DNA of 64,000 nt. It comes from Collimonas rhizosphaerae (GTDB taxonomy: Bacteria > Pseudomonadota > Gammaproteobacteria > Burkholderiales > Burkholderiaceae_D). The notes under the pieces were generated by a model. The model saw only the letters and a program-made list of their open reading frames with translations. It was not told the origin of the DNA and did not search any database. Shown piece by piece: positions 21,760 to 30,038 of the stretch. The position numbers and the translations under genes are program-made. Positions within the stretch are counted from its first letter, which is position 1; each line of letters starts with the position of its first letter. The stretch spans positions 124,001 through 188,000 of the forward strand of contig NZ_JBANDC010000004.1 of NCBI RefSeq assembly GCF_038896935.1. Direction: 5' to 3'.

Positions 21760-22218
21760 TCATGGCTTCAAATAAGCGTACCCCTGCGACTGCAGATCGG
21801 CGAGCAGCACAACTGCGCCTTTATCGGCAACGGTAAAACCTGGCAGCAGATCCTTCAGCGATACGTTCTGTGCCTTCATCGTATTGATGCAGGCACTCAA
21901 CCCGAGTCCCATTTTTGCCAGTCCGGCCACCTGCGCGCTCAATTCCGGGCTTGCCTGCGTTGAGTAAAACGCCTTGAGCGCCGCGCCATGTATGACCAGA
22001 TTGATTTTGACCCGGTCCGGCCCTCCCATGCCGTCGAAATGATTCTGGATATTGCCGAGTACGAAACCGGCTTTATCAAGTTCATTCAGGTGATAGGCGA
22101 CCTTGGCTTTATCCACGCCCGCAACGCCTACCGCATTGGCGCGCGACGCGGTGCCGGCAAGGACAGCTGCCGCGCCGATTGATGAGAACATTGTCCATAG
22201 TATGTTGCGTCGTTGCAT
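21760..22218 (-). CDS. Exported DsrE-family protein with a twin-arginine-like signal
   Basis: A 152-residue protein. The N-terminus has RR (MQRRNILWTMFSS) followed by a hydrophobic run and an A-x-A cleavage site (ASRANA), which fits a Tat signal peptide. The mature part (KVAYHLNELDKAGFVLGNIQNH, KINLVIHGAALKAF, ACINTMKAQNV) has the alpha/beta pattern of DsrE-like sulfur-relay proteins. The single cysteine in GLSACINTM may be the active residue. It stands alone between a repeat-bearing spacer and the acyl-CoA operon. Substrate unknown. Confidence 0.65.
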   Translation of the reverse strand: MQRRNILWTMFSSIGAAAVLAGTASRANAVGVAGVDKAKVAYHLNELDKAGFVLGNIQNHFDGMGGPDRVKINLVIHGAALKAFYSTQASPELSAQVAGLAKMGLGLSACINTMKAQNVSLKDLLPGFTVADKGAVVLLADLQSQGYAYLKP

Positions 22219-22289
22219 ATGTGCCCCCGAATGGAAAACGAACGAATAGGATAACGCTGATTTATCGAAGGTCTATAAGTGCATCGACG

Positions 22290-23453
22290 TTAAATCAAAT
22301 CCGCCAACGGATGATTATTTTCTGTCCATGGATTGGCGAAAAAACCTTGGCCCCAATCGTCTGCGACTGCGGCCAAGGTTGCCGGCTGCCATTTCGGCTG
22401 GCGGTCCTTGTCGATGATCAGGGCCCGGATGCCTTCGGCAAAATCGGTGCGGGCGGCACAGTGGAGAGAAACCACATATTCGAGGCGGAACACTTCCGCC
22501 AGCGACATGTGCCGCGCCCGCTTCTGCAGGGCGTGCGACAGCCAGGCCGAACCGGGGCTGCCGGCGACCAGCGTGGCGATGCCTCTTTGCAGCCACTGGT
22601 CTTCGGTTTCCAGCGTGACGATATTGTCCACCACCTCCGCCAGGGTCGGTGCGCCGCACAGCCGGTTGATCAATGCGAAATGCTGCTGCAGTGGAACCGG
22701 AGCTGCCTCGAAAGCCGCAGCGCCCTGACCTTGGGCATCCAGCAGAACCCGGCTCAGCAACACATCATCCTGCCTGCCATCCCAAGGCTGGTTAAGCAAG
22801 GCAGCCAGCACCGCCTGCTTTTGCGCATGGCTGACCTGGTAGTCGGCCAGCCGCGCAAAAATGGCGTCGGCCGCACCGATGGAGGCCCCGCTCAAGGCCA
22901 GGAACAAACCGGCCTGGCCCGGCATGCGGTTCAGGAACCAGGTGCCGCCCACATCCGGATACAGGCCGATCGTGATCTCCGGCATCGCCAGCCGCGACTT
23001 CTCGGTCACCACGCGGTGGCTGGCGCCCGCCATCAGGCCGATGCCGCCGCCCATCACGATGCCATGGCCCCAGGCCAGGATCGGTTTCGGAAAAGTATGG
23101 ATCAGGTAGTCCAGCCGGTATTCGCGCTCGAAAAAATCGCAAGCGTAAGTATTGCTGCGGATATCTTCCGGCTTGCCGGCGGCATGCTGGTCCAGCATGG
23201 TGCGGTACAAACCCTGCAGATCGCCGCCGGCGCAAAAAGCCTTTTCGCCGGCAGCCTGCAACACCACCATCACCAGTTGCGGATCGGCCGCCCACGCCCG
23301 CAATTGCTGGTCCAGCAGATCCACCATTTCCAGCGATATCGCATTCAGCGTCTTTTCGACATTCAGCGTGGCGACGCCGATGCGTTTGCCATTTTCGGCC
23401 GCCAGCTCTTCAAACAAGGCCGGCGCCGCCGTCATCTTTACTTCTGCCATCAT
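22290..23453 (-). CDS. 3-hydroxyisobutyryl-CoA hydrolase-like (enoyl-CoA hydratase/isomerase family)
   Basis: A 387-residue crotonase-fold enzyme. The oxyanion-hole region is GEKAFCAGGDLQGLY, and HGIVMGGGIGLMAGASHRV and PEITIGLYPDVGGTWFLNRMPG are the conserved blocks of HIBCH, whose catalytic glutamate lies in the PEITIG segment. The C-terminal extension beyond the ~260-residue crotonase core also fits HIBCH. It cleaves 3-hydroxyisobutyryl-CoA in valine breakdown. The start overlaps the stop of the preceding gene (ATGA); a second ATG follows at once, so either may be used. Confidence 0.85.
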   Translation of the reverse strand: MMAEVKMTAAPALFEELAAENGKRIGVATLNVEKTLNAISLEMVDLLDQQLRAWAADPQLVMVVLQAAGEKAFCAGGDLQGLYRTMLDQHAAGKPEDIRSNTYACDFFEREYRLDYLIHTFPKPILAWGHGIVMGGGIGLMAGASHRVVTEKSRLAMPEITIGLYPDVGGTWFLNRMPGQAGLFLALSGASIGAADAIFARLADYQVSHAQKQAVLAALLNQPWDGRQDDVLLSRVLLDAQGQGAAAFEAAPVPLQQHFALINRLCGAPTLAEVVDNIVTLETEDQWLQRGIATLVAGSPGSAWLSHALQKRARHMSLAEVFRLEYVVSLHCAARTDFAEGIRALIIDKDRQPKWQPATLAAVADDWGQGFFANPWTENNHPLADLI

Positions 23454-24244
23454 TGATTGCTCCACACAGCCGGACGCTTTTGCAGGAAGGCATTTACGCC
23501 CTCCTTTTGATCCTGGGTATCAAACAGGTCGAGGAATAATTCGCGCTCCACCGGCAGCAAATTCGCCAGGGGATTGCTGCGCGCGCCCTGGATCAGTTTC
23601 TTGCAGGCGCTGATGCTGGACGGACTCTGCTTGGCAACCTGCTCGGCCAGCGCCAGCGCGCGCTGCCTGACTTCGCCCTGCTTGACCACTTCTTCGACCA
23701 GGCCGATGCGCAATGCCGTTTCGGCATTGACCCGCTCGCCGCACAAGATCATGCGTTTGGCCCAGCCTTCGCCAACCAGCCACGGCAGGTTCTGGGTGCC
23801 GCCGGCGCAAGGCAGCAAACCGACCGCAGCCTCGGGCAAAGCCATCTGCGCCTGCTCCTCGGCGATGCGCAAGTCGCAGGCCAGCGCGCACTCCAAACCG
23901 CCGCCCATGGCGTAGCCGTTGATGGCGGCAATCGAGACGCCGCGGAAGCCCGACAGGGTTTCGAATGCCTCGCCGAAGCGGCGCGCCATTTCGCGCGCCA
24001 TGATCTTGTCGCCATCGGCGAACAGTTTCAGGTCGGCGCCGGCGCAAAAGAATTTCCCGCCTTCGCCGGTGAGCACCAGGCTGTAGATACCCTTGTCCGC
24101 ATTCAAGTCCTGGACCAGGCGCGTCAGGTCGCGCAGGGCGGCGCCGGTCCAGGTATTGGCCGGTGGATTGGCCATCGTGACGACGGCGGTGTGGCCGATG
24201 ATTTCCAGCCGCAGGTTGGTGTAGGTAGTGTTGTCGCTATTCAT
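23450..24244 (-). CDS. Enoyl-CoA hydratase, probably methacrylyl-CoA hydration
   Basis: A 264-residue crotonase with both catalytic glutamates present, in GGGLECALACD and LPEAAVGLLPCAGG, and the oxyanion region FFCAGADLKLF. It hydrates 2-enoyl-CoA. Between an isobutyryl-CoA dehydrogenase-like gene and a 3-hydroxyisobutyryl-CoA hydrolase, the natural substrate is likely methacrylyl-CoA, the middle step of valine degradation; this is inferred from context. It overlaps both neighbours by 4 bp, indicating coupled translation. Confidence 0.85.
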   Translation of the reverse strand: MNSDNTTYTNLRLEIIGHTAVVTMANPPANTWTGAALRDLTRLVQDLNADKGIYSLVLTGEGGKFFCAGADLKLFADGDKIMAREMARRFGEAFETLSGFRGVSIAAINGYAMGGGLECALACDLRIAEEQAQMALPEAAVGLLPCAGGTQNLPWLVGEGWAKRMILCGERVNAETALRIGLVEEVVKQGEVRQRALALAEQVAKQSPSSISACKKLIQGARSNPLANLLPVERELFLDLFDTQDQKEGVNAFLQKRPAVWSNQ

Positions 24245-25413
24245 CGGATGTCCTCGTTGGATGCGCTGCTCAGCAACTGGCGGGCAATGATCACGCGCAT
24301 GATTTCGTTGGTGCCTTCCAGGATCTGGTGCACGCGCACATCGCGGAAATGGCGCTCCAGCGGGTATTCCCGGATGTAGCCGTAACCGCCGTGGATCTGC
24401 AGCGCTTCGTTGCAGATCTGGAAGCCGATGTCGGTGGCAAAGCGTTTCGCCATCGCACAGTATGTCGTCGCATTCGGATCCTTGGCGTCCAGCTTGCAGG
24501 CGGCCAGGCGCACCATCTGGCGCGCGGCCACCAGCTCGGTCTGCATGTCGGCCAGCTTGAACTGCAGTGCCTGGAAATCCGACAGCGGCCGGTTGAATTG
24601 CCGCCGCTCGCTCATGTATGCATGCGCTGCATCCAGCGCCGCCTGGGCGGTGCCGACCGAGCAGGTAGCGATATTGATGCGGCCGCCATCGAGGCCGCGC
24701 ATCGCCAGGCGGAAACCTTCGCCCTCTTGTCCCAGCAGGTGATCGGCGGGAATCCGCACGTTATCGAAGCTGATGGTACGCGTCGGCTGGCTGTTCCAGC
24801 CCATCTTTTCTTCCTTGCGGCCATAGCTGATGCCCGGCGTATCGGCCGGCACCACGAAGGCCGACACGCCATGGGCGCCGCCGGCGCCGGTACGCGCCAT
24901 CAAGACCAGGACATCGGTAGCGCCGGCGCCGGAAATAAAGGCCTTGGAGCCGTTGATCACATATTCGCCGCCGTGCTCCCCACTAACCAACTGCGCGCTG
25001 GTCTTCAACGACGCGGCGTCCGAGCCTGAGCCCGGTTCGGTCAGGCAGTAGGAACCCAGCTTCTGGCCGCTTGCCAGCTTGCCGCACCAGGCTGCGCGCA
25101 CTGCCGGCGTGGCCCAGTTGGCGATCATCCAGCTCACCATGTTATGGATCGTCAGGTAGGCCGTGGTCGAGGTGCAGCCGCGCGCCAGTTCTTCGAACAC
25201 GACGGTGGCGTCCAGCCGCGACAAACCCAGGCCGCCGGCTTCTTCGGGCGTGTACAAGCCGCAGAAACCCAGTTCGCCCGCCTTGGCGATGACGTCGGTC
25301 GGGAAGATGCCTTCGGCATCCCACTTGGCGGCATGCGGCGCCAGTTCTCCTGCTGCGAAATCACGCGCGGTCTGCTGGAACGCGCGTTGCTCCTCTGATA
25401 ATTCGAAATCCAT
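24241..25413 (-). CDS. Acyl-CoA dehydrogenase, isobutyryl-CoA dehydrogenase-like
   Basis: A 390-residue flavoprotein of the acyl-CoA dehydrogenase family, beginning MDFELSEEQRAFQQTARDFA. FAD and substrate signatures are YCLTEPGSGSDAASLKT and QICNEALQIHGGYGYIREYPLER; the catalytic base lies in ILEGTNEIMRVIIAR. The overall pattern resembles ACAD8-type isobutyryl-CoA dehydrogenases. ATG at 25413 with GGAGG 9 bases upstream; an earlier in-frame start at 25464 lacks this. First gene of the branched-chain operon, preceded by a promoter with a LiuR-like operator. Confidence 0.85.
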   Translation of the reverse strand: MDFELSEEQRAFQQTARDFAAGELAPHAAKWDAEGIFPTDVIAKAGELGFCGLYTPEEAGGLGLSRLDATVVFEELARGCTSTTAYLTIHNMVSWMIANWATPAVRAAWCGKLASGQKLGSYCLTEPGSGSDAASLKTSAQLVSGEHGGEYVINGSKAFISGAGATDVLVLMARTGAGGAHGVSAFVVPADTPGISYGRKEEKMGWNSQPTRTISFDNVRIPADHLLGQEGEGFRLAMRGLDGGRINIATCSVGTAQAALDAAHAYMSERRQFNRPLSDFQALQFKLADMQTELVAARQMVRLAACKLDAKDPNATTYCAMAKRFATDIGFQICNEALQIHGGYGYIREYPLERHFRDVRVHQILEGTNEIMRVIIARQLLSSASNEDIR

Positions 25414-25477
25414 GGTGGTCTGCCTCCAAATAGGATGGGTATGGGTGATTGCTGCTGACGGCAATTTCTATCCCAGC

Positions 25478-25510
25478 AGAATAGCAATAATTGACGTTAA
25501 CGTAAACGTC
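25478..25510 (-). promoter_or_regulatory. Promoter with palindromic LiuR-like operator for the valine operon
   Basis: On the minus strand TTTACG (25501-25506) and TATTCT (25478-25483) are spaced by 17 bases, a reasonable sigma-70 promoter. Overlapping the -35 is a near-perfect palindrome GACGTTTACGTTAACGTC (25493-25510). It resembles sites predicted for LiuR, a MerR-family regulator of branched-chain amino-acid breakdown in proteobacteria. The regulator gene is not in the window. Confidence 0.55.
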
Positions 25511-25527
25511 ACCCAACCCATTTGGAC

Positions 25528-25560
25528 GAAAAAAAAGCGACGGCGAGAATGCCGTCGCCT
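25528..25560 (-). terminator. Rho-independent terminator after the fasciclin gene
   Basis: On the minus strand GCGACGGC-ATTCTC-GCCGTCGC is a perfect 8-bp stem followed by eight T residues. It begins 26 bp after the fasciclin stop. Confidence 0.9.
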
Positions 25561-25583
25561 GAGACCGCCTACCTGTCTTATGA

Positions 25584-26138
25584 CTATTTAGGCATCAATA
25601 CGGTATCGATCACGTTGATCACGCCGTTCGACTGACTCACGTCATAGGTGCTGATATTGGCGCTATGGCCGCCTTCGTCAGTGACGGCAATATTGTGCGG
25701 GCCATTTTGCGTGAAGGCCAGCTTGCCGCCGCTGGCGGTAGGCAACTCAGCCTTGCCATTGCCTTGCTTGATGGCGCTTTCAAGCTTGGCATAGCCATAC
25801 CGGCCTGGCACCACGTGATAAGTCAGGATTTTGGTCAGGGTCGCCTTGTTTTCCGGCTTGACCAAGGTCTCCACCGTCCCGGCCGGCAGCTTGGCGAAGG
25901 CAGCGTTGGTCGGGGCAAATACAGTGAACGGCCCTTTGCCTTTCAGCGTTTCCACCAGGCCCGCAGCTTTTACCGCGGCTACCAGGGTGGTGTGGTCTGC
26001 CGAATTGACAGCGTTGTCGACGATGTCCTTGCTGGGATACATGCTTTGCCCGCCAACCATCACGGTATCTTCTGCATGAGCCGCGCCGGCGGCAATCAGG
26101 GTTGCGGACAAAGTCAAAGCATAGGTAAGTTTGCGCAT
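25584..26138 (-). CDS. Secreted fasciclin (FAS1) domain protein
   Basis: A 184-residue protein with a clear Sec signal peptide (ALTLSATLIAAGAAHA) and a single FAS1 domain. The two conserved blocks are GPFTVFAPTNAAFAKLP (H1) and NGVINVIDTVLMP (H2), with the YH pair between them in ILTYHVVPG. FAS1 domains mediate adhesion or cell-surface interactions; in bacteria the role is usually unknown. It is monocistronic: its own terminator follows, and RNase P RNA lies upstream on the same strand. Confidence 0.92.
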   Translation of the reverse strand: MRKLTYALTLSATLIAAGAAHAEDTVMVGGQSMYPSKDIVDNAVNSADHTTLVAAVKAAGLVETLKGKGPFTVFAPTNAAFAKLPAGTVETLVKPENKATLTKILTYHVVPGRYGYAKLESAIKQGNGKAELPTASGGKLAFTQNGPHNIAVTDEGGHSANISTYDVSQSNGVINVIDTVLMPK

Positions 26139-26276
26139 GATGATTCCTTTGAAAGAAAGTCAGTTTTCGGAGCCTGCACAGTCATATACGCAACTGCCCC
26201 CAAACCGGATTCGCCGGATCCAAAAAAAAATCATGCAAGAAGATGGCGATGCCGATATGGCACCTGCCGAAAGAAA

Positions 26277-26600
26277 ATGAAGTAAGCCGATAGGCCGGAT
26301 TCTGTTACGACGTCCAGGCTTGCGCCCTCGCGTTATGACAACCATTCCTCTAGGCGCTGGATTACTCCAGCGCTCAAGCTTCCTACCCGCACGCTCCGCG
26401 AGCAACATCAACGCGTGCCTATTTGGAATTGCTCCGAGTGGAGGTTACCGCGTTTCACCGTAACTTAATACGCTCGTCTCTGTGGCCCTATTCCTCGCCT
26501 CACGGCGGACGGCCGTTAACCGTCACCCTGCTCTATGGAGTCCGGACCTTCCTCCCGCCGGCGCATTGCAGCGCCGGCCAGCGGCTGTCTGGCTTACTTC
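26277..26600 (-). ncRNA. rnpB: RNase P RNA (class A)
   Basis: The catalytic RNA that trims the 5' ends of tRNA precursors. On the minus strand it begins GAAGTAAGCCAGACAGCCGC and contains the conserved core GGAGGAAGGTCCGGACTCC, then CACAGAGACGAG, GGTGAAACGCGG, and the 3' GAATCCGGCCTATCGG; the ends pair as GAAGTAAGCC/GGCTTACTTC. Length about 324 bases. A -10-like TAAAAT (26608-26613) lies 7 bp upstream of the 5' end; no clear -35 is seen. Ends are set by this pairing and may shift by a few bases. Confidence 0.95.
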
Positions 26601-26784
26601 AGGCGGCATTTTACCGCAACGGCAGCCGCAGCCCGCGCTATTTCATTGCACTCGCGCCATCAAACCCTGCCGACGATGCCAAAACAGCATGAGACAGAAT
26701 ATTGAGGCGTACGTATAGTATTCATGGCTTTGTGCACTGCAAGAGCACGGCAAGCGATATCACATCCCCGACAGGACAAGACAA

Positions 26785-28068
26785 ATGCACATCTGCGTAT
26801 TGGGCGCCGGCGTCATCGGCGTCACTTCCGCCTACCGGCTGCTGGAAGCCGGCCACCAAGTCACGCTGGTCGACGCCGAAGCGCTGCCGGGCAGCCAGAC
26901 CAGCCTGGGCAACGGCGCCCAGCTGAGTTTCTCCTATGTCGCGCCGCTGGCCGATCCTTCGGTCTGGACCCACTGGCCGGAATACCTGTTCAGCGCCGGT
27001 TCGCCGTTGACGCTGCGGCCGAAAATGGATCCTGCGCAATGGCGCTGGCTGTTCAAGTTCCTGGCGGCCTGCAATGCCAGCCGGGTCAGGCAAACCACCG
27101 TCGACCTGCTGCGGCTGGCATTCTTCAGCCGCGGCCAATTGCAGCAACTGACGCAGGCGCAGCCGCTGGATTTCCAGCACCGCCGCGCCGGCAAGCTGGT
27201 GATGTACGGCGACGCCAAAGGACTGGAAGGCGCCCGCAAGCAAATCGAGTTCCAGGCCAGGCATGGCTGCCAGCAGGAAATCATCGACGCCGCACGCTGC
27301 ATGCAGATCGAACCGGCGCTGGCCAACGCCAAGCGCGACTGGGCCGGCGGCGTGTATACCCCGAGCGAAGAAGCGGGCGACTGCGCACTGTTCTGCCGGC
27401 AACTGGTCGGAGCCATGTCGCAACAGCCAGGCTTCCGCTTCGCTCACTCGCAACGCATCCATAAACTGGAAATGCGCAACGGCGCCTTGACCGCGGTGCA
27501 CACCGGCCAGGAACAAATAGCCGCCGACGCCTTCGTATTGGCATTGGGCGCCGCCAGCGCCGGTTTTGCACGCCAGGCCGGCTTCTCGCTGCCGCTCTAT
27601 CCGCTCAAGGGCTACAGCATCACCGTGCCGTTGAACGACGCCGCCACGCAGGCCGCGGCGCCGCAGGTGTCGATCACCGACCTCTCCCGGAAAATCGTTT
27701 ATGCCCGACTGGGAAACAGGCTGCGGGTTGCAGGACGAGTGGAACTGGTCGGCATGGACCGCAGCATACCGGCTGCCGCCATCGATGAACTGAAGCGCGG
27801 CGTCAGCGAATTGTTCCCCGGCTGCGGCGATCTTTCCGACAGCGCCGGCCTGTCGCCCTGGACCGGATTCCGGCCGGCGACGCCGAGCGGCGTGCCGCTG
27901 ATTTCCGCTTCCCCGGTCAAGAACCTGTACCTGAATGTCGGCCACGGCAGTCTCGGCTGGACCCTGTCGCACGGCAGCGCAAGCCTGCTGGCACAGCTGA
28001 TCGCGGGCGGCGCCACTGCGATCGACGCTAGTCCTTTTTCATTTAGCGCAAGCAAAGGAACATCATGA
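26785..28068 (+). CDS. dadA: D-amino-acid dehydrogenase (DadA-type FAD oxidoreductase)
   Basis: A 427-residue FAD enzyme. The dinucleotide fold is at the N-terminus: CVLGAGVIGVTSAYRLLEAG. The family continues with QTSLGNGAQLSFSYVAPLADPSVW, typical of DadA, and ends with WTGFRPATPSGVPLI and LYLNVGHGSLGWTLSHGSA. It deaminates D-amino acids to 2-oxo (or cyclic imino) acids, passing electrons to the membrane chain. It overlaps the next gene by 4 bp (ATGA). The partner gene suggests D-proline or a related cyclic D-amino acid as substrate (inference). Confidence 0.88.
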   Translation: MHICVLGAGVIGVTSAYRLLEAGHQVTLVDAEALPGSQTSLGNGAQLSFSYVAPLADPSVWTHWPEYLFSAGSPLTLRPKMDPAQWRWLFKFLAACNASRVRQTTVDLLRLAFFSRGQLQQLTQAQPLDFQHRRAGKLVMYGDAKGLEGARKQIEFQARHGCQQEIIDAARCMQIEPALANAKRDWAGGVYTPSEEAGDCALFCRQLVGAMSQQPGFRFAHSQRIHKLEMRNGALTAVHTGQEQIAADAFVLALGAASAGFARQAGFSLPLYPLKGYSITVPLNDAATQAAAPQVSITDLSRKIVYARLGNRLRVAGRVELVGMDRSIPAAAIDELKRGVSELFPGCGDLSDSAGLSPWTGFRPATPSGVPLISASPVKNLYLNVGHGSLGWTLSHGSASLLAQLIAGGATAIDASPFSFSASKGTS

Positions 28069-28982
28069 AACTCATCACCAACCAGCAAGTCGCGGAACTG
28101 ATCAACACCGGCGACGCCATCGACGCCATGCGCCAAGCTTTCGCCGGCATCGGACAAGGCGCACAGCAGGCCAGGATGCGCACCAGCGCAGGCCCCGTCA
28201 TGATGTCCAGCATGGGCGCGTTGCTGCCGGCCGCCGGCATTGCCGGTTACAAGCTCTACACCACGATCAACGGCAAATTTCATTTCGTCACCGTGCTGTT
28301 TTCCACCGAAGACGGGCGGCCGCTGGCGGCGATTGAATCCGACACCATGACCGGCTTGCGCACCGCTGCCGCCACCGCAGTCGCCGCCGACCACCTGGCC
28401 AGGCAAGACGTAGCCACGCTGGCGGTGATCGGCACCGGGGTCCAGGCGCACTCGCACGTGCCGGCTTTGCTGGCGGTGCGAAAATTCAAGGAGATCCTGA
28501 TTGCCGGCCGCAGCGGCCAGCAGCAGTTTGCAGAGCAGGTCACGCAGCAGACGGGCATCCCGGCGCGCGCCGTCAGCATCGACGAAGCAGCCCAGGCCGG
28601 CGATGTGGTAGTTACCGTAACGCGCTCGGCCATACCGCTGTTTTCCGGCGACTTGCTGCAAGCCGGCGCCTTCGTGGCGGCAGTGGGCGCCAGCAAAGGC
28701 AACCTGCGCGAACTCGACGACCGCGCGATCGCCCGCGCCAACGCCCTGGTGGTCGAATGGAAACCGCAGGCGCAACAGGAAGCCGGCGACCTGCTGCTGT
28801 GCCAGCCCGGAACCTTTGCCTGGGAGCAGGTGTGGGAACTGGGACAGATTGTCGACGGCAGCAGCACCTACCGGCGCCAGCCGGACGACCTGGTGATCTA
28901 CAAGGCGATCGGCGTCGGCCTCGAGGACATTGCCCTGTCCGGCCTGGTATACCGCCGCGCCTGCGAACGTTTCGGCTGGTAA
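28065..28982 (+). CDS. Ornithine cyclodeaminase/mu-crystallin family reductase
   Basis: A 305-residue NAD(P)-binding protein. The family start is LITNQQVAELINTGDAIDAM, the nucleotide loop is LAVIGTGVQAHSHVPAL (around residue 126), and the substrate lysine region is GYKLYTTINGKFHFVTV. Members are ornithine cyclodeaminases or Delta1-pyrroline/piperideine-2-carboxylate reductases. Translational coupling to a D-amino-acid dehydrogenase favours the reductase: the dehydrogenase would make the cyclic imine from D-proline and this enzyme would reduce it to the L form. Activity cannot be decided from sequence alone. Confidence 0.8.
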   Translation: MKLITNQQVAELINTGDAIDAMRQAFAGIGQGAQQARMRTSAGPVMMSSMGALLPAAGIAGYKLYTTINGKFHFVTVLFSTEDGRPLAAIESDTMTGLRTAAATAVAADHLARQDVATLAVIGTGVQAHSHVPALLAVRKFKEILIAGRSGQQQFAEQVTQQTGIPARAVSIDEAAQAGDVVVTVTRSAIPLFSGDLLQAGAFVAAVGASKGNLRELDDRAIARANALVVEWKPQAQQEAGDLLLCQPGTFAWEQVWELGQIVDGSSTYRRQPDDLVIYKAIGVGLEDIALSGLVYRRACERFGW

Positions 28983-29066
28983 GCCCTGTTGCAAGCGGGA
29001 TTGCTTGCCGCCGCCATGCCGTCAGTCTAGAATCGGGCCACCGATGACTATTGACGACATGCACAC

Positions 29067-29738
29067 ATGGAATTCCACCTGCTGAGCTTCCTGAAGACCG
29101 TGCTGTTTGTGCTGGCGGCGCTGTTGCCGATCATGAATCCGCCCGGCGGCGCGCCGATTTTCCATGCGTTGACCATCTCCGCTTCCGACACCACCCGCAA
29201 CTCGCTGGCGCGCGGGGTCGCCATCAATTCCTTCCTGCTGCTGGTGGGCGGCATGTTCATCGGCACCCACGTGCTGGCTTTTTTCGGCCTGTCGCTGCCG
29301 GTAGTGAAAGTCGCCGGCGGCCTGCTGGTGGTGGCCACCGCCTGGAAAATGCTGAACTCCGACGAAACGCCGATGGCGGAAGCAGTGCCTGCATCGCTCT
29401 GGACCGAACAGCTGGCCTCGAAGAAGGCTTTTTATCCGCTGGCGTTTCCGCTCACGGTCGGCCCCGGTTCGATCTCGGTCGCCATCACCCTGGGCGCCGG
29501 CGTGCGCGTACCGAACGTGCCGCTGCCGCTGTCCATGGTCGCCGCCGTCGTCGGCCTGGCGCTGGCGGCATTGGCGGTCTATCTCAGCAATCGTTTTGCC
29601 GGCGTGCTGATACGCTTGCTGGGCGAGACCGGCACCACCGTCATGCAGCGCATGACTTCATTCATCTTGCTGTGCATCGGCGTGCAGATCCTGTGGGACG
29701 GGGTAAGCGGATTATTATTGTTGTGGCAAGCGCACTAA
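29067..29738 (+). CDS. MarC-family (NAAT) inner membrane protein
   Basis: A 223-residue protein with six hydrophobic helices. The first contains the family phrase AALLPIMNPPGGAPIFHAL (variant of the N-P-x-G motif), and the second half contains FPLTVGPGSISVAITLGAG, the inverted-repeat counterpart. MarC/UPF0056 proteins are inner membrane proteins of uncertain transport function; despite the name they are not proven antibiotic-resistance factors. Separate from the amino-acid genes by 84 bp on the same strand. Confidence 0.88.
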   Translation: MEFHLLSFLKTVLFVLAALLPIMNPPGGAPIFHALTISASDTTRNSLARGVAINSFLLLVGGMFIGTHVLAFFGLSLPVVKVAGGLLVVATAWKMLNSDETPMAEAVPASLWTEQLASKKAFYPLAFPLTVGPGSISVAITLGAGVRVPNVPLPLSMVAAVVGLALAALAVYLSNRFAGVLIRLLGETGTTVMQRMTSFILLCIGVQILWDGVSGLLLLWQAH

Positions 29739-29808
29739 ATCACTTTTTCTGATTTTGCGGAATTCTAGTGATAAGATTATTGCCTCACCAACTCATTAGG
29801 AGCACACG

Positions 29809-29958
29809 ATGCTGAAGAAGATGATGGTAGTTGCAGCGATGTTTGGCATGCTGGGCGCGCTGTCAGCGTGCAACACGATGGCCGGTGTCGGCAAGGACGT
29901 GCAAACCGGTGGTGAAAAAGTACAAGACGCGGCTCAGGACGTGCAAAAGAAAATGTAG
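29809..29958 (+). CDS. Entericidin-like small lipoprotein
   Basis: A 49-residue protein with a signal ending in the lipobox LSAC (Cys21), then NTMAGVGKDVQTGGEKVQDA and a lysine-rich tail. This is the entericidin pattern: a small lipoprotein with a glycine-rich amphipathic stretch (NTxxGxGxDVxxxG). Ribosome site AGGAG lies 6 bases upstream. Ecn proteins are stress-linked lipoproteins; EcnA/EcnB pairs act as antidote and toxin in enterics, but only one is present here. A strong terminator follows. Confidence 0.88.
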   Translation: MLKKMMVVAAMFGMLGALSACNTMAGVGKDVQTGGEKVQDAAQDVQKKM

Positions 29959-29979
29959 TTTCCTGCGATGCTTTGCAGA

Positions 29980-30012
29980 TAAAAAAACCCGACCTGGCGT
30001 CGGGTTTTTTAT
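29980..30012 (+). terminator. Terminator after the entericidin gene
   Basis: AAAAAACCCGAC-CTGGC-GTCGGGTTTTTT: a 6-bp GC-rich stem extended by A-T pairs with T-runs on both sides. It serves the small lipoprotein gene and the convergent crotonase gene. Confidence 0.92.
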
Positions 30013-30038
30013 TCACGTCATGCAAGCATCGCGGTGCA

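Noticed and set aside
26215..26276. Terminator for RNase P RNA at the A9 run (26222-26230)
   Set aside because: The T-run on the minus strand is not directly preceded by a stable stem; the only nearby stem (TGCC/GGCA) is short and too far away.
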